This document shows, piece by piece, positions 17,890 through 26,221 of a stretch of DNA of 64,000 nt. Numbering within the stretch: position 1 is the first letter of the stretch; each line of letters opens with the position of its first letter. Made by a program: the position numbers and the translations under genes. The notes below the pieces were generated by a model. That model saw only the letters and a program-made list of their open reading frames with translations. It searched no databases and had not been told where the DNA came from. The DNA comes from Hyphomicrobium_A sp963817485 (GTDB lineage: Bacteria > Pseudomonadota > Alphaproteobacteria > Rhizobiales > Hyphomicrobiaceae). The DNA is taken from positions 186,001 through 250,000 of the forward strand of contig CAWFOR010000012.1 of NCBI GenBank assembly GCA_963817485.1, in the 5' to 3' direction.

Positions 17890-19731
17890 ATGGCCGACAA
17901 GAAGACGGCGTCGCCCGGTAGCTGGGGCCGTGCAGTCGACTACCTGCTGGGGCGCAACACGCTGATCGGCGTGGCATCGCTGATGCTGCTGCTGATCTCG
18001 GGTTTCGCGACCTGGCACGGCATGCGCGACTTCATCATCGGCGTGTCGACCTCGCCCGCCGCGAGCTCCCAGCAGCTTCCCGGCGGCATGTCGTTCTCCA
18101 ACGACTTCCTGGTCATCATCGTCGTCTTCGCGCTCACCTTCCTGATGTGGCTGTGCCTGCGCGAGACGTTCGGCGAGCAGCGCCGCTTCACCGACCGGCT
18201 CGTCACCTTTCCGCTCTACGTGTTCCTCGCCATCTGGTCGATCGGCTTCGGCTACGGCTTCTGGTGGAGCCTGATCGCGGGCGAGGAGGCAACGCGCACG
18301 GGGCTTTCGGGCTTGCAGCAGGACGCGGGAGATGCGGCGGGCGCGGTCGCTGCACGCCTCGATGCGGTGAAAGTGCAGCTCGATTCCGTCGTCACCTGGT
18401 CGGAAGGCCAGATGGCGCGCGAGGAAACGAGCGGCGGCAGTTGCGGCACCTCGTCAGGCGCCGGGCGCGGCCCACTCTATGCCGCACGCGTAAGCGTGCG
18501 CGACCAGATCGCGTCCCTGCGCAACAGCGTGCAGACCTCGTGGCTGGCCCCCGTGCAGGCCGATATCGAATCCCTGCAGAAGAGCGTCGCGCAGCTCCAG
18601 GGGGCGACGGTCGCCGAGCGCCAGCAGAGCTTCGACGCCATGGCGAGCAACATCCGCACGCGCGCCCGCGACATCGCCGCCCGCTCCAACGAGCTCGGCA
18701 AGTCGACGGCAACCGAGATGCGCGCGATCGCGGCTTCGGTGTCGGTGGCGCCGGGACAGAACGGGTTCACCTGCCACGACCCGACGCTGGCGCAGCGCCT
18801 GACGCAGGCGGCCGACCAGGCCGATCAGCCGGCGACGCTGAACCTGCGCGAAGCGTCGTTCAACGAAGGCCCGGCCGGCGTCGCCAACGCCATCAAGCGA
18901 CTGTGGGAGAACATCGGCACCTATCTGTCGAGCCTGTTCGGCTACATCTCGTCGGGCGGCAAGACGACGGGGGCGACGACGCACACGGGCCAGCCGATCA
19001 CCGGCCGCGATATGATCGCGTTGCTGGCCACCATCGGCATCGACCTCGGGCTGCTGGCGCTGGCGATCCTCAATCCGCCTCCGGCCCCGAGCCGGCGGCC
19101 GTCGTCGCAGGTGATCCGCCAGATCCGCGCCGCCATCAACACCGCGATCGAGCGTGCGCCCGGCGCCAACATGGAGTGGGTGCGCCGCCACTTCATCTAT
19201 CACAAGGGTGCGTCGTACCTCGTCATTCCCAACCTCTACAGTTGCGATCCCAAGAACGAGGAGGAAAGCGCGAGGGCGCTCGCCATGAACCAGCTTGCCG
19301 GCGTGCTCGATGATTTGAATCTGGTGCGCTGGCCGCAGCGGCCGAAGTGGTGGCGTTTCCAGAAGGGCGAGCTCGACAAGCTCAAGGCCGAGGAGAGCCA
19401 GGCCAGTCAGACGGACCTAACGGAAATTCGCAAAAAGTGGCTCGCGTCGCGCGGTGGCGAGAAGAACGAAGAGGACGTCGCGTTCGAGAAGGCGCAGCCG
19501 ATCCGCAACCATGGTCTGTTCTCGAAAGCGGAGAAGGCGCTGACGTTTGCCGGCTGGAGCGAGAAGGCGCGTCGCGACATCGAGATCTTCCCGCTTGAAG
19601 ACATCGAGGGGCTGACGCCGATCCTGATGGTGCTCGCCGACGACGGCAGCTTGGCGACGGCGGAAGCCGAGGCCGCCGCAGCAAAGGGCAGGTCGTGGTG
19701 GCCGTTCGGTGGTTCGGCGAAGAGCGCTTAA
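17890..19731 (+). CDS. Large membrane protein with extracytoplasmic helical region (paralogue A)
   Basis: A 613-residue protein of unknown function. Membrane helices lie near residues 24-44, 72-92 and 103-122. A soluble helical region with two Cys-containing segments (GGSCGTSS and FTCHD) spans about 125-370 and probably lies outside the cytoplasm. A fourth helix near 373-393 (ATIGIDLGLLALAILNPPP) leads to a cytosolic tail of about 220 residues. The first helix ends in FATWHGMRDF. The same helix-TWxGM-xxF motif and the same IGID helix occur in the 1076-residue protein at 46204-49434, so they are related. The tail contains a Trp-rich WPQRPKWWRFQKGE segment. The ATG at 17890 follows GGGGGACGTGACC. 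No enzyme motif is seen. Confidence 0.75.
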   Translation: MADKKTASPGSWGRAVDYLLGRNTLIGVASLMLLLISGFATWHGMRDFIIGVSTSPAASSQQLPGGMSFSNDFLVIIVVFALTFLMWLCLRETFGEQRRFTDRLVTFPLYVFLAIWSIGFGYGFWWSLIAGEEATRTGLSGLQQDAGDAAGAVAARLDAVKVQLDSVVTWSEGQMAREETSGGSCGTSSGAGRGPLYAARVSVRDQIASLRNSVQTSWLAPVQADIESLQKSVAQLQGATVAERQQSFDAMASNIRTRARDIAARSNELGKSTATEMRAIAASVSVAPGQNGFTCHDPTLAQRLTQAADQADQPATLNLREASFNEGPAGVANAIKRLWENIGTYLSSLFGYISSGGKTTGATTHTGQPITGRDMIALLATIGIDLGLLALAILNPPPAPSRRPSSQVIRQIRAAINTAIERAPGANMEWVRRHFIYHKGASYLVIPNLYSCDPKNEEESARALAMNQLAGVLDDLNLVRWPQRPKWWRFQKGELDKLKAEESQASQTDLTEIRKKWLASRGGEKNEEDVAFEKAQPIRNHGLFSKAEKALTFAGWSEKARRDIEIFPLEDIEGLTPILMVLADDGSLATAEAEAAAAKGRSWWPFGGSAKSA

Positions 19732-19738
19732 GTCGCGC

Positions 19739-19993
19739 CTAGCGGCCGCGCCACAGGTAGATGGTGCCGGCGGCGCCGATGATCGCCAGGATGTAGAGCA
19801 GGATCGGCGCCACAAGCCCAAGGATCAGGCCGATCTCATAGCCCATGAACGATCCGGCGATGCCGACGAGACCGTACGTGATCTCGCCGCTCGTCGTTGC
19901 AAACTGCTGACGCAGCCAGGTGCTGCCGTAGTGGAGCATGGCGTAGCCGACGGCCGCGCCGATGATCACCAGAATGAGAAAATTGCCGATCAT
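19739..19993 (-). CDS. GlsB/YeaQ/YmgE-family small membrane protein
   Basis: An 84-residue protein matching the transglycosylase-associated/YeaQ family: short glycine-rich membrane helices with GLVGIAGSFMGYEIG in the middle and GTIYLWRGR at the end. About three helices are visible. Members are often stress-induced, but their biochemical role is not established. It is convergent with the 613-residue membrane protein, with 7 bases between the stop codons. Confidence 0.75.
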   Translation of the reverse strand: MIGNFLILVIIGAAVGYAMLHYGSTWLRQQFATTSGEITYGLVGIAGSFMGYEIGLILGLVAPILLYILAIIGAAGTIYLWRGR

Positions 19994-20088
19994 GTCCGAT
20001 CCCCTGTCCGCTTGCGCGCGAGACGAATCACTCTGCGCATTCTAGCGGACGCCGCGCGGATGCGCGTACGCTTCCTTGATGGGGAGCC

Positions 20089-20568
20089 TCACGCGCGGTG
20101 GTAGGGATGCCCGGACAGGATTGTTGCAGCGCGGTAGAGCTGCTCGACCAGAACGATGCGGGCGAGCCCGTGCGGCAGGGTCATCGGTCCAAGCGACAAC
20201 CGCAGCTTGCCGGCCGCAAGCGCCTGATCGGCGTGCCCATCCGGGCCGCCAACGAGGAAGGCCATCGTGCGCGCCCCGCCGTCGCGCTCCTTGGCGACCA
20301 GGTGGGCAAACGTCTCGCTCGATAGTGAGAGGCCGCCGCCGTCGAGCGCGACCGTCACCTCGGCGCCCGCCGCGGCCTTGAGCAGGCGCTGCGCCTCGTC
20401 CGACTTGCGCAGCTCCGCCGTGGCCGCGCGGCTCTCAGGGATTTCGGAGATCTGCAACGGGCCAAGCTTCAGGGCGCGCCCTGCCGCGTCGAAGCGCTCG
20501 ACGTAGCGCTCGCATAGCTCGCGCTCGGCGTCTTTGAGGCGGCCGACCGCCGCAACGATGACGCGCAT
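20089..20568 (-). CDS. rlmH: 23S rRNA pseudouridine(1915)-N3-methyltransferase RlmH
   Basis: A 159-residue SPOUT-fold methyltransferase. It begins MRVIVAAVGRLKDAERELCE, as RlmH does. The trefoil-knot SAM-binding region is present (VALDGGGLSLSSETFAHLV and FLVGGPDGHADQAL), and the C-terminal LVEQLYRAATILSGHPYHR is the family signature. It methylates pseudouridine 1915 of 23S rRNA on assembled 70S ribosomes. It is the last gene of the nadD-rsfS-rlmH minus-strand set, 62 bases after rsfS. Confidence 0.97.
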   Translation of the reverse strand: MRVIVAAVGRLKDAERELCERYVERFDAAGRALKLGPLQISEIPESRAATAELRKSDEAQRLLKAAAGAEVTVALDGGGLSLSSETFAHLVAKERDGGARTMAFLVGGPDGHADQALAAGKLRLSLGPMTLPHGLARIVLVEQLYRAATILSGHPYHRA

Positions 20569-20630
20569 CGGCCTACTCCCGCGAGGCTCAGCGGTGCGCA
20601 GAGGGCGTCGCGGCCCAGCTCACGCCGTCG

Positions 20631-21038
20631 TCAGTGGGCGACCTCGACCGGACGCTCGGCCGACCACATCTTCTCGAGGTTGTAGAACTCGCGTACCTCG
20701 GGCCGGAAGACGTGCACGATGATGTCGCCGGTATCGACCAGAACCCAGTCGCAGGCCTCGAGGCCTTCAATGCGTACGCGGCCGAGCCCCTTGTCCTTCA
20801 GCTTGCGCTGCAACTGCTCGGCGATGGCACCGACGTGACGGTCCGTGCGGCCGCTCACGATCACCATGAAGTCGCCGATGGAGGACTTGCCCTTGAGGTC
20901 GATGGTCACGACCTCCTCGCCCTTGGCCTCGTCGAGCCAATGAACGATCTCCTTCACCAGAGCTGCCGGCTTGTGCCCTTTGGACAAAAGCTCAGCGCGA
21001 GGCGTGCCCCTGCGGGCACCCTCAGTTGCGGTTCGCAT
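20631..21038 (-). CDS. rsfS: Ribosome silencing factor RsfS
   Basis: A 135-residue RsfS/Iojap protein. The core is recognisable (DIVVIDLKGKSS-type strand here TIDLKGKSSIGDFMVIVSG, then RTDRHVGAIAEQLQRKL and VRIEGLEACDWVLVDTGDII). It binds uL14 and blocks 50S-30S joining when nutrients are short. A ~25-residue basic N-terminal extension precedes the core; the ATG at 21038 has AAGGAC upstream, but a later start cannot be excluded. The gene sits between nadD and rlmH, its normal place. Confidence 0.96.
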   Translation of the reverse strand: MRTATEGARRGTPRAELLSKGHKPAALVKEIVHWLDEAKGEEVVTIDLKGKSSIGDFMVIVSGRTDRHVGAIAEQLQRKLKDKGLGRVRIEGLEACDWVLVDTGDIIVHVFRPEVREFYNLEKMWSAERPVEVAH

Positions 21039-21254
21039 CGTTTGCTGGTTGTCCTTTCCTCATCCACCCTAAGAGGGCTGACGCCCAAGCGTGCCGTTCT
21101 GCCTTCCGAGCACCCAGGCGCTTGTCAGCGGGCCTGCACGCACCCGCCGAAGCAATAGATAAGCGTTCGGGCAGGGGGGCAGCAATAGGCTTCGCTTCTT
21201 AGTCTGAATGTCATAATGGCGGGCCTCGATAAAATACGTAGCTATTCCAGAGCA

Positions 21255-21887
21255 TTAGCCCGTTTGCAGGGTCCGCAGTGCGGTCGATGAGGCCTCCGAG
21301 AGCCTAGTCGCGAGAAACACCCAGGCGGGCGGCTTGCACTGGGGAAGACGAGAAGCAGCCGATTCCGGTAGGCGCCAGCGCGATAGCGCCCGCGCGGCGG
21401 GGGAGGCCAGCGCCTTCAGATGCCAGCCGGGGCGGTCGACCACGGCGATCGGCACCAGCCGGGCGATCTCGCGCCAATGCTGCCAGCGGTCGAAGCCGGC
21501 GAGGTTGTCGGCTCCCATGACCCAGACAAAGCGCGTGCGAGCAAACCGGCGGCGCACGTAGCGGACCGTGGCGTAGGTGTAGGGGCTGCCGAGCTCTGCC
21601 TCGAAGCCCGTCACCTTGATGGCGGGATCGGCGGCGAGCGCCCGGCTCGCGGCCATGCGGCTCTCGAGGCTCGGCAGGCCCGACGGCGATTTGAGCGGGT
21701 TGCCCGGCGTCACGATCCACCACAGCTGGTCGAGCTTCAGCCGCTTTAGCGCCGTCTCCGCACAGACGACGTGGCCCTCGTGCGGGGGATTGAAGGTGCC
21801 GCCCATGAGTCCGATGCGCTGGCCCGGGAGGGCGAGCGGCGGGTGCGCATGCAAGGTGCCGAAGCTCTGCAGGGCGGATCTGAGCAT
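21255..21887 (-). CDS. nadD: Nicotinate-nucleotide adenylyltransferase NadD
   Basis: A 210-residue nucleotidyltransferase that adenylates nicotinate mononucleotide in NAD synthesis. The dinucleotide-binding start GLMGGTFNPPHEGHVVCAE carries the HxGH-type motif, WVMGADNLAGFDRW is the substrate loop, and SEASSTALRTLQ is the ISSTxIR-type signature. Normally it lies directly downstream of proA; here about 4.3 kb of other genes intervene. A 216-base gap separates it from rsfS. Confidence 0.96.
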   Translation of the reverse strand: MLRSALQSFGTLHAHPPLALPGQRIGLMGGTFNPPHEGHVVCAETALKRLKLDQLWWIVTPGNPLKSPSGLPSLESRMAASRALAADPAIKVTGFEAELGSPYTYATVRYVRRRFARTRFVWVMGADNLAGFDRWQHWREIARLVPIAVVDRPGWHLKALASPAARALSRWRLPESAASRLPQCKPPAWVFLATRLSEASSTALRTLQTG

Positions 21888-22016
21888 GAACGATTGTAGG
21901 CGGGCGGACCGCCGCGCGAAACGCGGCTTTAAGCGCGCCGATGCAACCTAAGTAACGGCCCGGTCATTATTGCTCAGCCAATCCTGGAGCCACGATTGAC
22001 GGACGGGAGTTGAGAT

Positions 22017-23030
22017 TTGCCGAAGCGAGACTTTGGGCGGCGCGAGTTTCTGGCACTAGCAGGCGCGCTCGCGGGTGCGGCCGCGGTGGCGCCGATGCGT
22101 GCGGGCGCGACACCGATCGGCAGCGGCGGTATCCCCGGATTGCTCGACGATTTCCTGGCGCTCCCCGGCAACAAGAGCGCGCAGCTCGACGTCGACGCCG
22201 TCACCGAGCCCTGGCGCGTGACGCACGATCCCGACGTGCCGCTGTTCTGTGGCAGCGCCTTCAAGACCTTCGTGCTCGCGACCTACCTCAAGGAGGTGGA
22301 GGCCGGGCGCCTCTCGGAATCCGAGCAGCTTGTCATCGACGACAGCATCCGCTCGGTCGGGGGCGGCGTGTTCGAGCACCTGAGCGGCACTACGGAAGCC
22401 CGCAACGTGCTCGAGGCCATGATCGCGCACAGCGACAACACGGCAACCGACGTAGCGCTGCATCGCGTCGGCCCCGACAAGGTGCGCGCCTTCATCGCCG
22501 AAGCGGGGCTGCATCAGGCCCGCATTCCAGACTCGACGCGACGCTTCTTCTCCTACCTCGCCGGCTACCCCGCCGGTGAGGACATGGGCTGGAAGGGGCT
22601 CGAGGAGATGCAAGCGGGCAAGACCGACGATCGCACCCCGCGCTCTCCCATCAACGGCGAGGAAACGATGGTGTGTCCGGCGGCGGAGTTCGTCGCTTAT
22701 TACAAGCGCGCGCTCGCCGGCGACTTCTTCGCGAAGAAGGAGACGCTCGTGGAATTCAAGCGCATCCAGGCCATGGCCGATGCGATCGCGCTCGTCGTCC
22801 CGCAGGACACGCCCGCCTACCTCAAGGGCGGCAGCATCGACTGGAACGGCTTCCACTGCCTCGCCGTCGCCGGGCAGATGATCGTCGCGGCGACGCCCGT
22901 CACCTTCTGCCTCATGCTCAACTGGACCGATAGCGACGGCGAGAAGGCTGCGGTCGAGGGCCGCTACAAGCAAACCGTCGCCGAAATTTTACGGCGCACC
23001 CGCAAGCAGGTGCTCGAGCCGCAGACCTAG
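22017..23030 (+). CDS. Exported class A beta-lactamase-like serine hydrolase
   Basis: A 337-residue protein starting at TTG 22017, with GGGAG about 10 bases upstream. The N-terminus has a twin-arginine-type signal (KRDFGRREFLALAGALAG). The serine-hydrolase triplet of class A beta-lactamases and PBPs is present: SAFK (S80, K83), SDN (S139-N141) and a KGG in YLKGGSIDWNG in place of KTG. The region corresponding to the E166 omega loop is not evident. It may be a penicillin-interacting hydrolase or a non-lactamase relative; resistance should not be assumed. It precedes a small exported NTF2-like gene by 24 bases, likely in one operon. Confidence 0.8.
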   Translation: MPKRDFGRREFLALAGALAGAAAVAPMRAGATPIGSGGIPGLLDDFLALPGNKSAQLDVDAVTEPWRVTHDPDVPLFCGSAFKTFVLATYLKEVEAGRLSESEQLVIDDSIRSVGGGVFEHLSGTTEARNVLEAMIAHSDNTATDVALHRVGPDKVRAFIAEAGLHQARIPDSTRRFFSYLAGYPAGEDMGWKGLEEMQAGKTDDRTPRSPINGEETMVCPAAEFVAYYKRALAGDFFAKKETLVEFKRIQAMADAIALVVPQDTPAYLKGGSIDWNGFHCLAVAGQMIVAATPVTFCLMLNWTDSDGEKAAVEGRYKQTVAEILRRTRKQVLEPQT

Positions 23031-23054
23031 AGGCGGCAACGCTGGAATGCGACA

Positions 23055-23540
23055 ATGTTGAATGGCAATGCGCTCGGTTTTGCTCTCCTGGCCCTGGTGG
23101 CGTTCCTGCCACCGCTGAAGGCGCTCGCGGAAGACGGCGCGGAAGCCGCAATTCGGTCGGCGCTGGCGCAGTGGACGCAAGACTTCAACAACCGCAATGC
23201 CGAAAAGGCTTGCTCGCTCTTCGCGCAGGACCTGCGCTACGACTTCCGCGGCTATCCCGAGCGCGACTACCGCGATATCTGCGACCGCATGCAGCGCTCG
23301 CTCGGCGATGCCAGCAAAACCTACTCCTACGACCTCGACGTGCGCGAGATCATCGTCTCCGGCGATATCGCCGTGGTGCGCCTCGTCTGGAGGCTCACCG
23401 TTACGCTCCCGAACGGCCAGCAGGTCGTCTCGGTCGAGCCCGGCATGGACGTGTTCCGCAAGGAGCCGGACGGCGCCTGGAAGATCATCCGCTACATCGC
23501 CTACGAGGCGCCGGAGCGTCCCGCCGCGCCGTCCCCGTGA
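23055..23540 (+). CDS. Exported SnoaL/NTF2-like protein
   Basis: A 161-residue protein with a signal peptide cut after ALA (about residue 25). The mature part matches the SnoaL/nuclear-transport-factor-2-like fold: a first helix IRSALAQWTQDFNNRNAEKA, then CSLFAQDLRY, and the closing strands VRLVWRLTV and DVFRKEPDGAWKIIRYIAYE. Members are small cone-shaped pockets used as enzymes or binding proteins; ligand unknown. Two cysteines (ACSLF, DICDR) may form a disulfide in the periplasm. It follows the serine hydrolase closely. Confidence 0.75.
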   Translation: MLNGNALGFALLALVAFLPPLKALAEDGAEAAIRSALAQWTQDFNNRNAEKACSLFAQDLRYDFRGYPERDYRDICDRMQRSLGDASKTYSYDLDVREIIVSGDIAVVRLVWRLTVTLPNGQQVVSVEPGMDVFRKEPDGAWKIIRYIAYEAPERPAAPSP

Positions 23541-23600
23541 GTCCCAGTCCATGAGTTTTCCAAGGAGCGAGTTCTGCTTTCAAAAAACAGGAGGTGTCCC

Positions 23601-24122
23601 ATGAAAGCCAGAGTGTGCCTTGTTGCGTCTGCGTTGCTCTTTGCCGGCCAAGCTTGGGCGGAAGACTCGATGACGCCGAAGTCCGATCCGGGCCTACCGG
23701 CGCCCGCACCGGCAGCGACCGAGCCGGCTCCCGCACCCGCTCCGCAGACGGAAGCGGCAACGCCCGCTCCGGCGCCTGCGCCGCAGCAACAGGCGGAAGT
23801 TCCCGCCGAGGTCGTCATCACCGAGCTCACCGCGGTCGACGACCAGAAAAAGCTTGTGACGCCGTGGGCGGTCCCCGCCGATCGCGTCGCGGAGATGGAT
23901 GTCTACGACAAGAACGGCAAGAAGATCGGCGAGGTCGACGCCGTGCTGCAGGACAAGAAGGGCGAGATCAAAGGTGTCGCCGTCGTGCACGGCGGCTTCC
24001 TCGGCTTCGGGTCGAAAGACTCGATCATCACGCTCGATCGGCTGCAGCTGAAGGATGGCGATATCGTCACCGAGCTGACCGAGGATCAGCTGTCCCAGCA
24101 GCCCGAGTGGACGAAGAAGTAA
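23601..24122 (+). CDS. Exported PRC-barrel domain protein
   Basis: A 173-residue protein. A Sec signal peptide ends at AWA (residue 20), a Pro/Ala-rich linker (about 28-70) follows, and the C-terminal 75 residues form a PRC-barrel (MDVYDKNGKKIGEVDAVLQD, then VVHGGFLGFGSKDSIITLD). PRC-barrels are small beta modules found in photosynthetic reaction centre H subunits, RimM and many alphaproteobacterial envelope proteins. AGGAGGT precedes the ATG. A hairpin CCGCGCC-AA-GGCGCGG (24123-24138) abuts the stop codon but lacks a T tract. Confidence 0.85.
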   Translation: MKARVCLVASALLFAGQAWAEDSMTPKSDPGLPAPAPAATEPAPAPAPQTEAATPAPAPAPQQQAEVPAEVVITELTAVDDQKKLVTPWAVPADRVAEMDVYDKNGKKIGEVDAVLQDKKGEIKGVAVVHGGFLGFGSKDSIITLDRLQLKDGDIVTELTEDQLSQQPEWTKK

Positions 24123-24160
24123 CCGCGCCAAGGCGCGGCAGCGCCTAAGCCGCCGCGCCT

Positions 24161-25270
24161 TTACTTGCCTTCGCGGTCGAGCAGCGCACGTTTGCGCGCC
24201 ACGCCCCAATAGTAGCCGGCAAGGCCACCGTCGGCTCTGACAACGCGATGGCACGGGATCGCCACGGCAACTGGGTTTGCCGCGCAGGCACCCGCAACCG
24301 CGCGTACCGCCTTCGGCTTGCCGATGCGGCGCGCGACCTCTGCGTAGGTCGAAGTCGAACCGGCGGGGATCGCCTGCAGCGCTTTCCAAACACGGTGCTG
24401 GAAGGCGGTGCCGCGCACGTCGAGCGGCAGATCGACGCTCGATGCGGGCGCTTCAATCAGGCGAATGGCCTTTGCCACCGTCTTGCTGAAGGCCGCGTCG
24501 GCCTCGATCAGCTTCGCGCGCGAGAAGCGCTGACGCAACTCGCCGGCGAGCGCCTTCCGGTCGTCGCCGAGCAGGATCGCGCAGACGCCGTTTGCGCTTG
24601 CGGCGACGAGGATCGCACCGAGCGAGCAATCGCCAAGAGCGAAGCGAATCTCTTCATCGGCTCCACCCGCTCGATAACTCTTAGGTTTCATGCCGAGGAC
24701 CTCGGTAGAGTTGGCATAGAAGCGGCCGCTCGAGTTGAACCCGGCATCGTAAATGGCTTCGGTCACGGTCGTGCTCCTTTGCAGCTTGTCGCGCACGTTC
24801 CTGTTGCGATGCGCGACGGCGTAGGCTTTCGGTGTCACGCCGACGATCGACTTGAAGATGCGGTGGAAGTGATAGGGACTGAGACCGACCTCAGCCGCCA
24901 GTCGATCGAGCTTGGGAGGCTCTGCCGCCGCCTCGATGAGCCGGCAGGCTTCCGCCACCTTCGCTGCGTGCTCATCGTGCAGCGACCCCGCATCCGGCTT
25001 GCATCGTTTGCAGGGTCGGAAGCCGGCGGTCTGCGCCTGGGCAGCGGTAGCGTAGAATCTCACGTTCGCCCGTTTGGGCCGTCGCGACGGGCACGATGGC
25101 CGGCAATAGACGCCGGTCGTGGCGACCGCGTAGTAAAACGTGCCGTCGCGATTGGCATCGCGTGCCTGCACCGCGACCCACCGGGCGTCATCGCCCTTGC
25201 GGGGCTCAGGCTTGCGCAGCTTTGCCAAACGCTCGTCTCTTGGTTGGGTGTCTCTTGGTCGGGTCCTCAT
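24161..25270 (-). CDS. ada: Ada: methylphosphotriester sensor, AraC regulator and O6-methylguanine-DNA methyltransferase
   Basis: A 369-residue protein with the full Ada layout. The zinc-binding methyl-acceptor domain has C56, C60, C87 and C90, the same spacing as E. coli Ada. An AraC-type helix-turn-helix follows (LAAEVGLSPYHFHRIFKSIV). The C-terminal methyltransferase has the PCHRVV active site and the loop GLAGYYWGVARKRALL. It repairs alkylated DNA suicidally and, once methylated on the N-terminal cysteine, activates alkylation-repair genes. The ATG at 25270 is chosen; a GTG three codons upstream is possible. No ribosome site is obvious. Confidence 0.95.
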   Translation of the reverse strand: MRTRPRDTQPRDERLAKLRKPEPRKGDDARWVAVQARDANRDGTFYYAVATTGVYCRPSCPSRRPKRANVRFYATAAQAQTAGFRPCKRCKPDAGSLHDEHAAKVAEACRLIEAAAEPPKLDRLAAEVGLSPYHFHRIFKSIVGVTPKAYAVAHRNRNVRDKLQRSTTVTEAIYDAGFNSSGRFYANSTEVLGMKPKSYRAGGADEEIRFALGDCSLGAILVAASANGVCAILLGDDRKALAGELRQRFSRAKLIEADAAFSKTVAKAIRLIEAPASSVDLPLDVRGTAFQHRVWKALQAIPAGSTSTYAEVARRIGKPKAVRAVAGACAANPVAVAIPCHRVVRADGGLAGYYWGVARKRALLDREGK

Positions 25271-25359
25271 CACGTGCACAAAATAGTGCCCCGGCGCGCA
25301 TCCCGCACTTCGATACTTGCTTTCAAATTCCGCGCTTATTTGCCGAAGTTGCCGGCTGT

Positions 25360-25893
25360 TTAGGCCTTCTTTTCGGCCACGTTTTTCAATTGCGCGAGGC
25401 CCTGGTCAAGCTGATCGCCGATCATCTTTTTGCCGTTCATGACGAGGCAAACCGCCTTCTCGAGGAAGTTCTGGTGCCCGCTCATGGCCCAGGTGACGGC
25501 GGTGCCGTCCCCTTCAGGTTTGAATGTGAACGTGGACGAATTGCTGCCCGCGAACGGCCTTGTGAAATCGACTTTGATGTCGACGAGCTCGGCCGGGCGG
25601 CTCTCGACGATCGTCATGCGTCCTTCGCCGACCTTGTCGTCTCCGGACCATGTGAATGCGGCGCCCTTGCCGGCCGGCGCGCCCTCGTAGGCGACCTTGG
25701 CGGCGGGATCGAGCTTTGCCCAGGGCGACCAGGCCTCCCACTTGTGCAGGTCGTCGACGTGCGCAAACACCGAAGCCGGCGGCGCGGCAACGGTAGCCGT
25801 GCGCTCGACGTGGAACTCCGACGGTTGCATCGCGACGACCGCCGCGAAGCCCGCAATGAGGAGTACGAGGGCAATAAGAATCTTCTTGAGCAT
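25360..25893 (-). CDS. SRPBCC-family protein with N-terminal membrane anchor
   Basis: A 177-residue protein. MLKKILIALVLLIAGFAAVVA is a signal or anchor helix, so the domain probably faces the periplasm. The remainder is a START-like/polyketide-cyclase fold: VERTATVAAPPASVFAHVDD, then KWEAWSPWAKLDPAAKVAYE, VTWAMSGHQNFLEKAV and a closing long helix LDQGLAQLKNVAEKK. These proteins bind hydrophobic ligands; the ligand is unknown. The ATG at 25893 has GGAGA upstream. It lies with a tiny exported protein in the segment separating proA from nadD. Confidence 0.85.
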   Translation of the reverse strand: MLKKILIALVLLIAGFAAVVAMQPSEFHVERTATVAAPPASVFAHVDDLHKWEAWSPWAKLDPAAKVAYEGAPAGKGAAFTWSGDDKVGEGRMTIVESRPAELVDIKVDFTRPFAGSNSSTFTFKPEGDGTAVTWAMSGHQNFLEKAVCLVMNGKKMIGDQLDQGLAQLKNVAEKKA

Positions 25894-25973
25894 GGGTGTC
25901 TCCGGGGCTGCGCCCACTTGATCCGCCGAGTCCGCCACGGCAATCCGGCAGGACGGAGGCCGAGTGTCGTGTG

Positions 25974-26195
25974 CTAGCGGCCGCTGCGCCGGGCGTCCCA
26001 GCGGTCCCAGCGAAGCTGCTCGGCCGGGCTGCACCAGGGGTTGCCGTAGTAGCCCCAGCGGCCATTGAGGCGTGTGCAATCCTTGACGGGCGCATCCGCA
26101 TACGCCCGCCGCGCTTTCCCGCGCGCATCCGCCGGGGCGCAAGGCATCGCGAAAGCGGCAATCACGAGTGCAGTGCAGATGATGGCGCGGAGCAT
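25974..26195 (-). CDS. Small exported hypothetical protein
   Basis: A 73-residue reading frame starting at ATG 26195 and sitting 26 bases after the proA stop. It has a clear signal peptide (MLRAIICTALVIAAFAMPCA, ending in ADA) and a mature part of ~48 residues rich in Arg and Trp with two cysteines (KDCTRLNGRWGYYGNPWC). The GCAGxxxG-like motif NGRWGYYGNPWCS recurs in small alphaproteobacterial exported proteins, but I know no function. A disulfide between its two mature cysteines is likely. It may be read through from proA. Confidence 0.65.
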   Translation of the reverse strand: MLRAIICTALVIAAFAMPCAPADARGKARRAYADAPVKDCTRLNGRWGYYGNPWCSPAEQLRWDRWDARRSGR

Positions 26196-26221
26196 GGGGT
26201 GACCCCTTGTGAGACGGCGAA

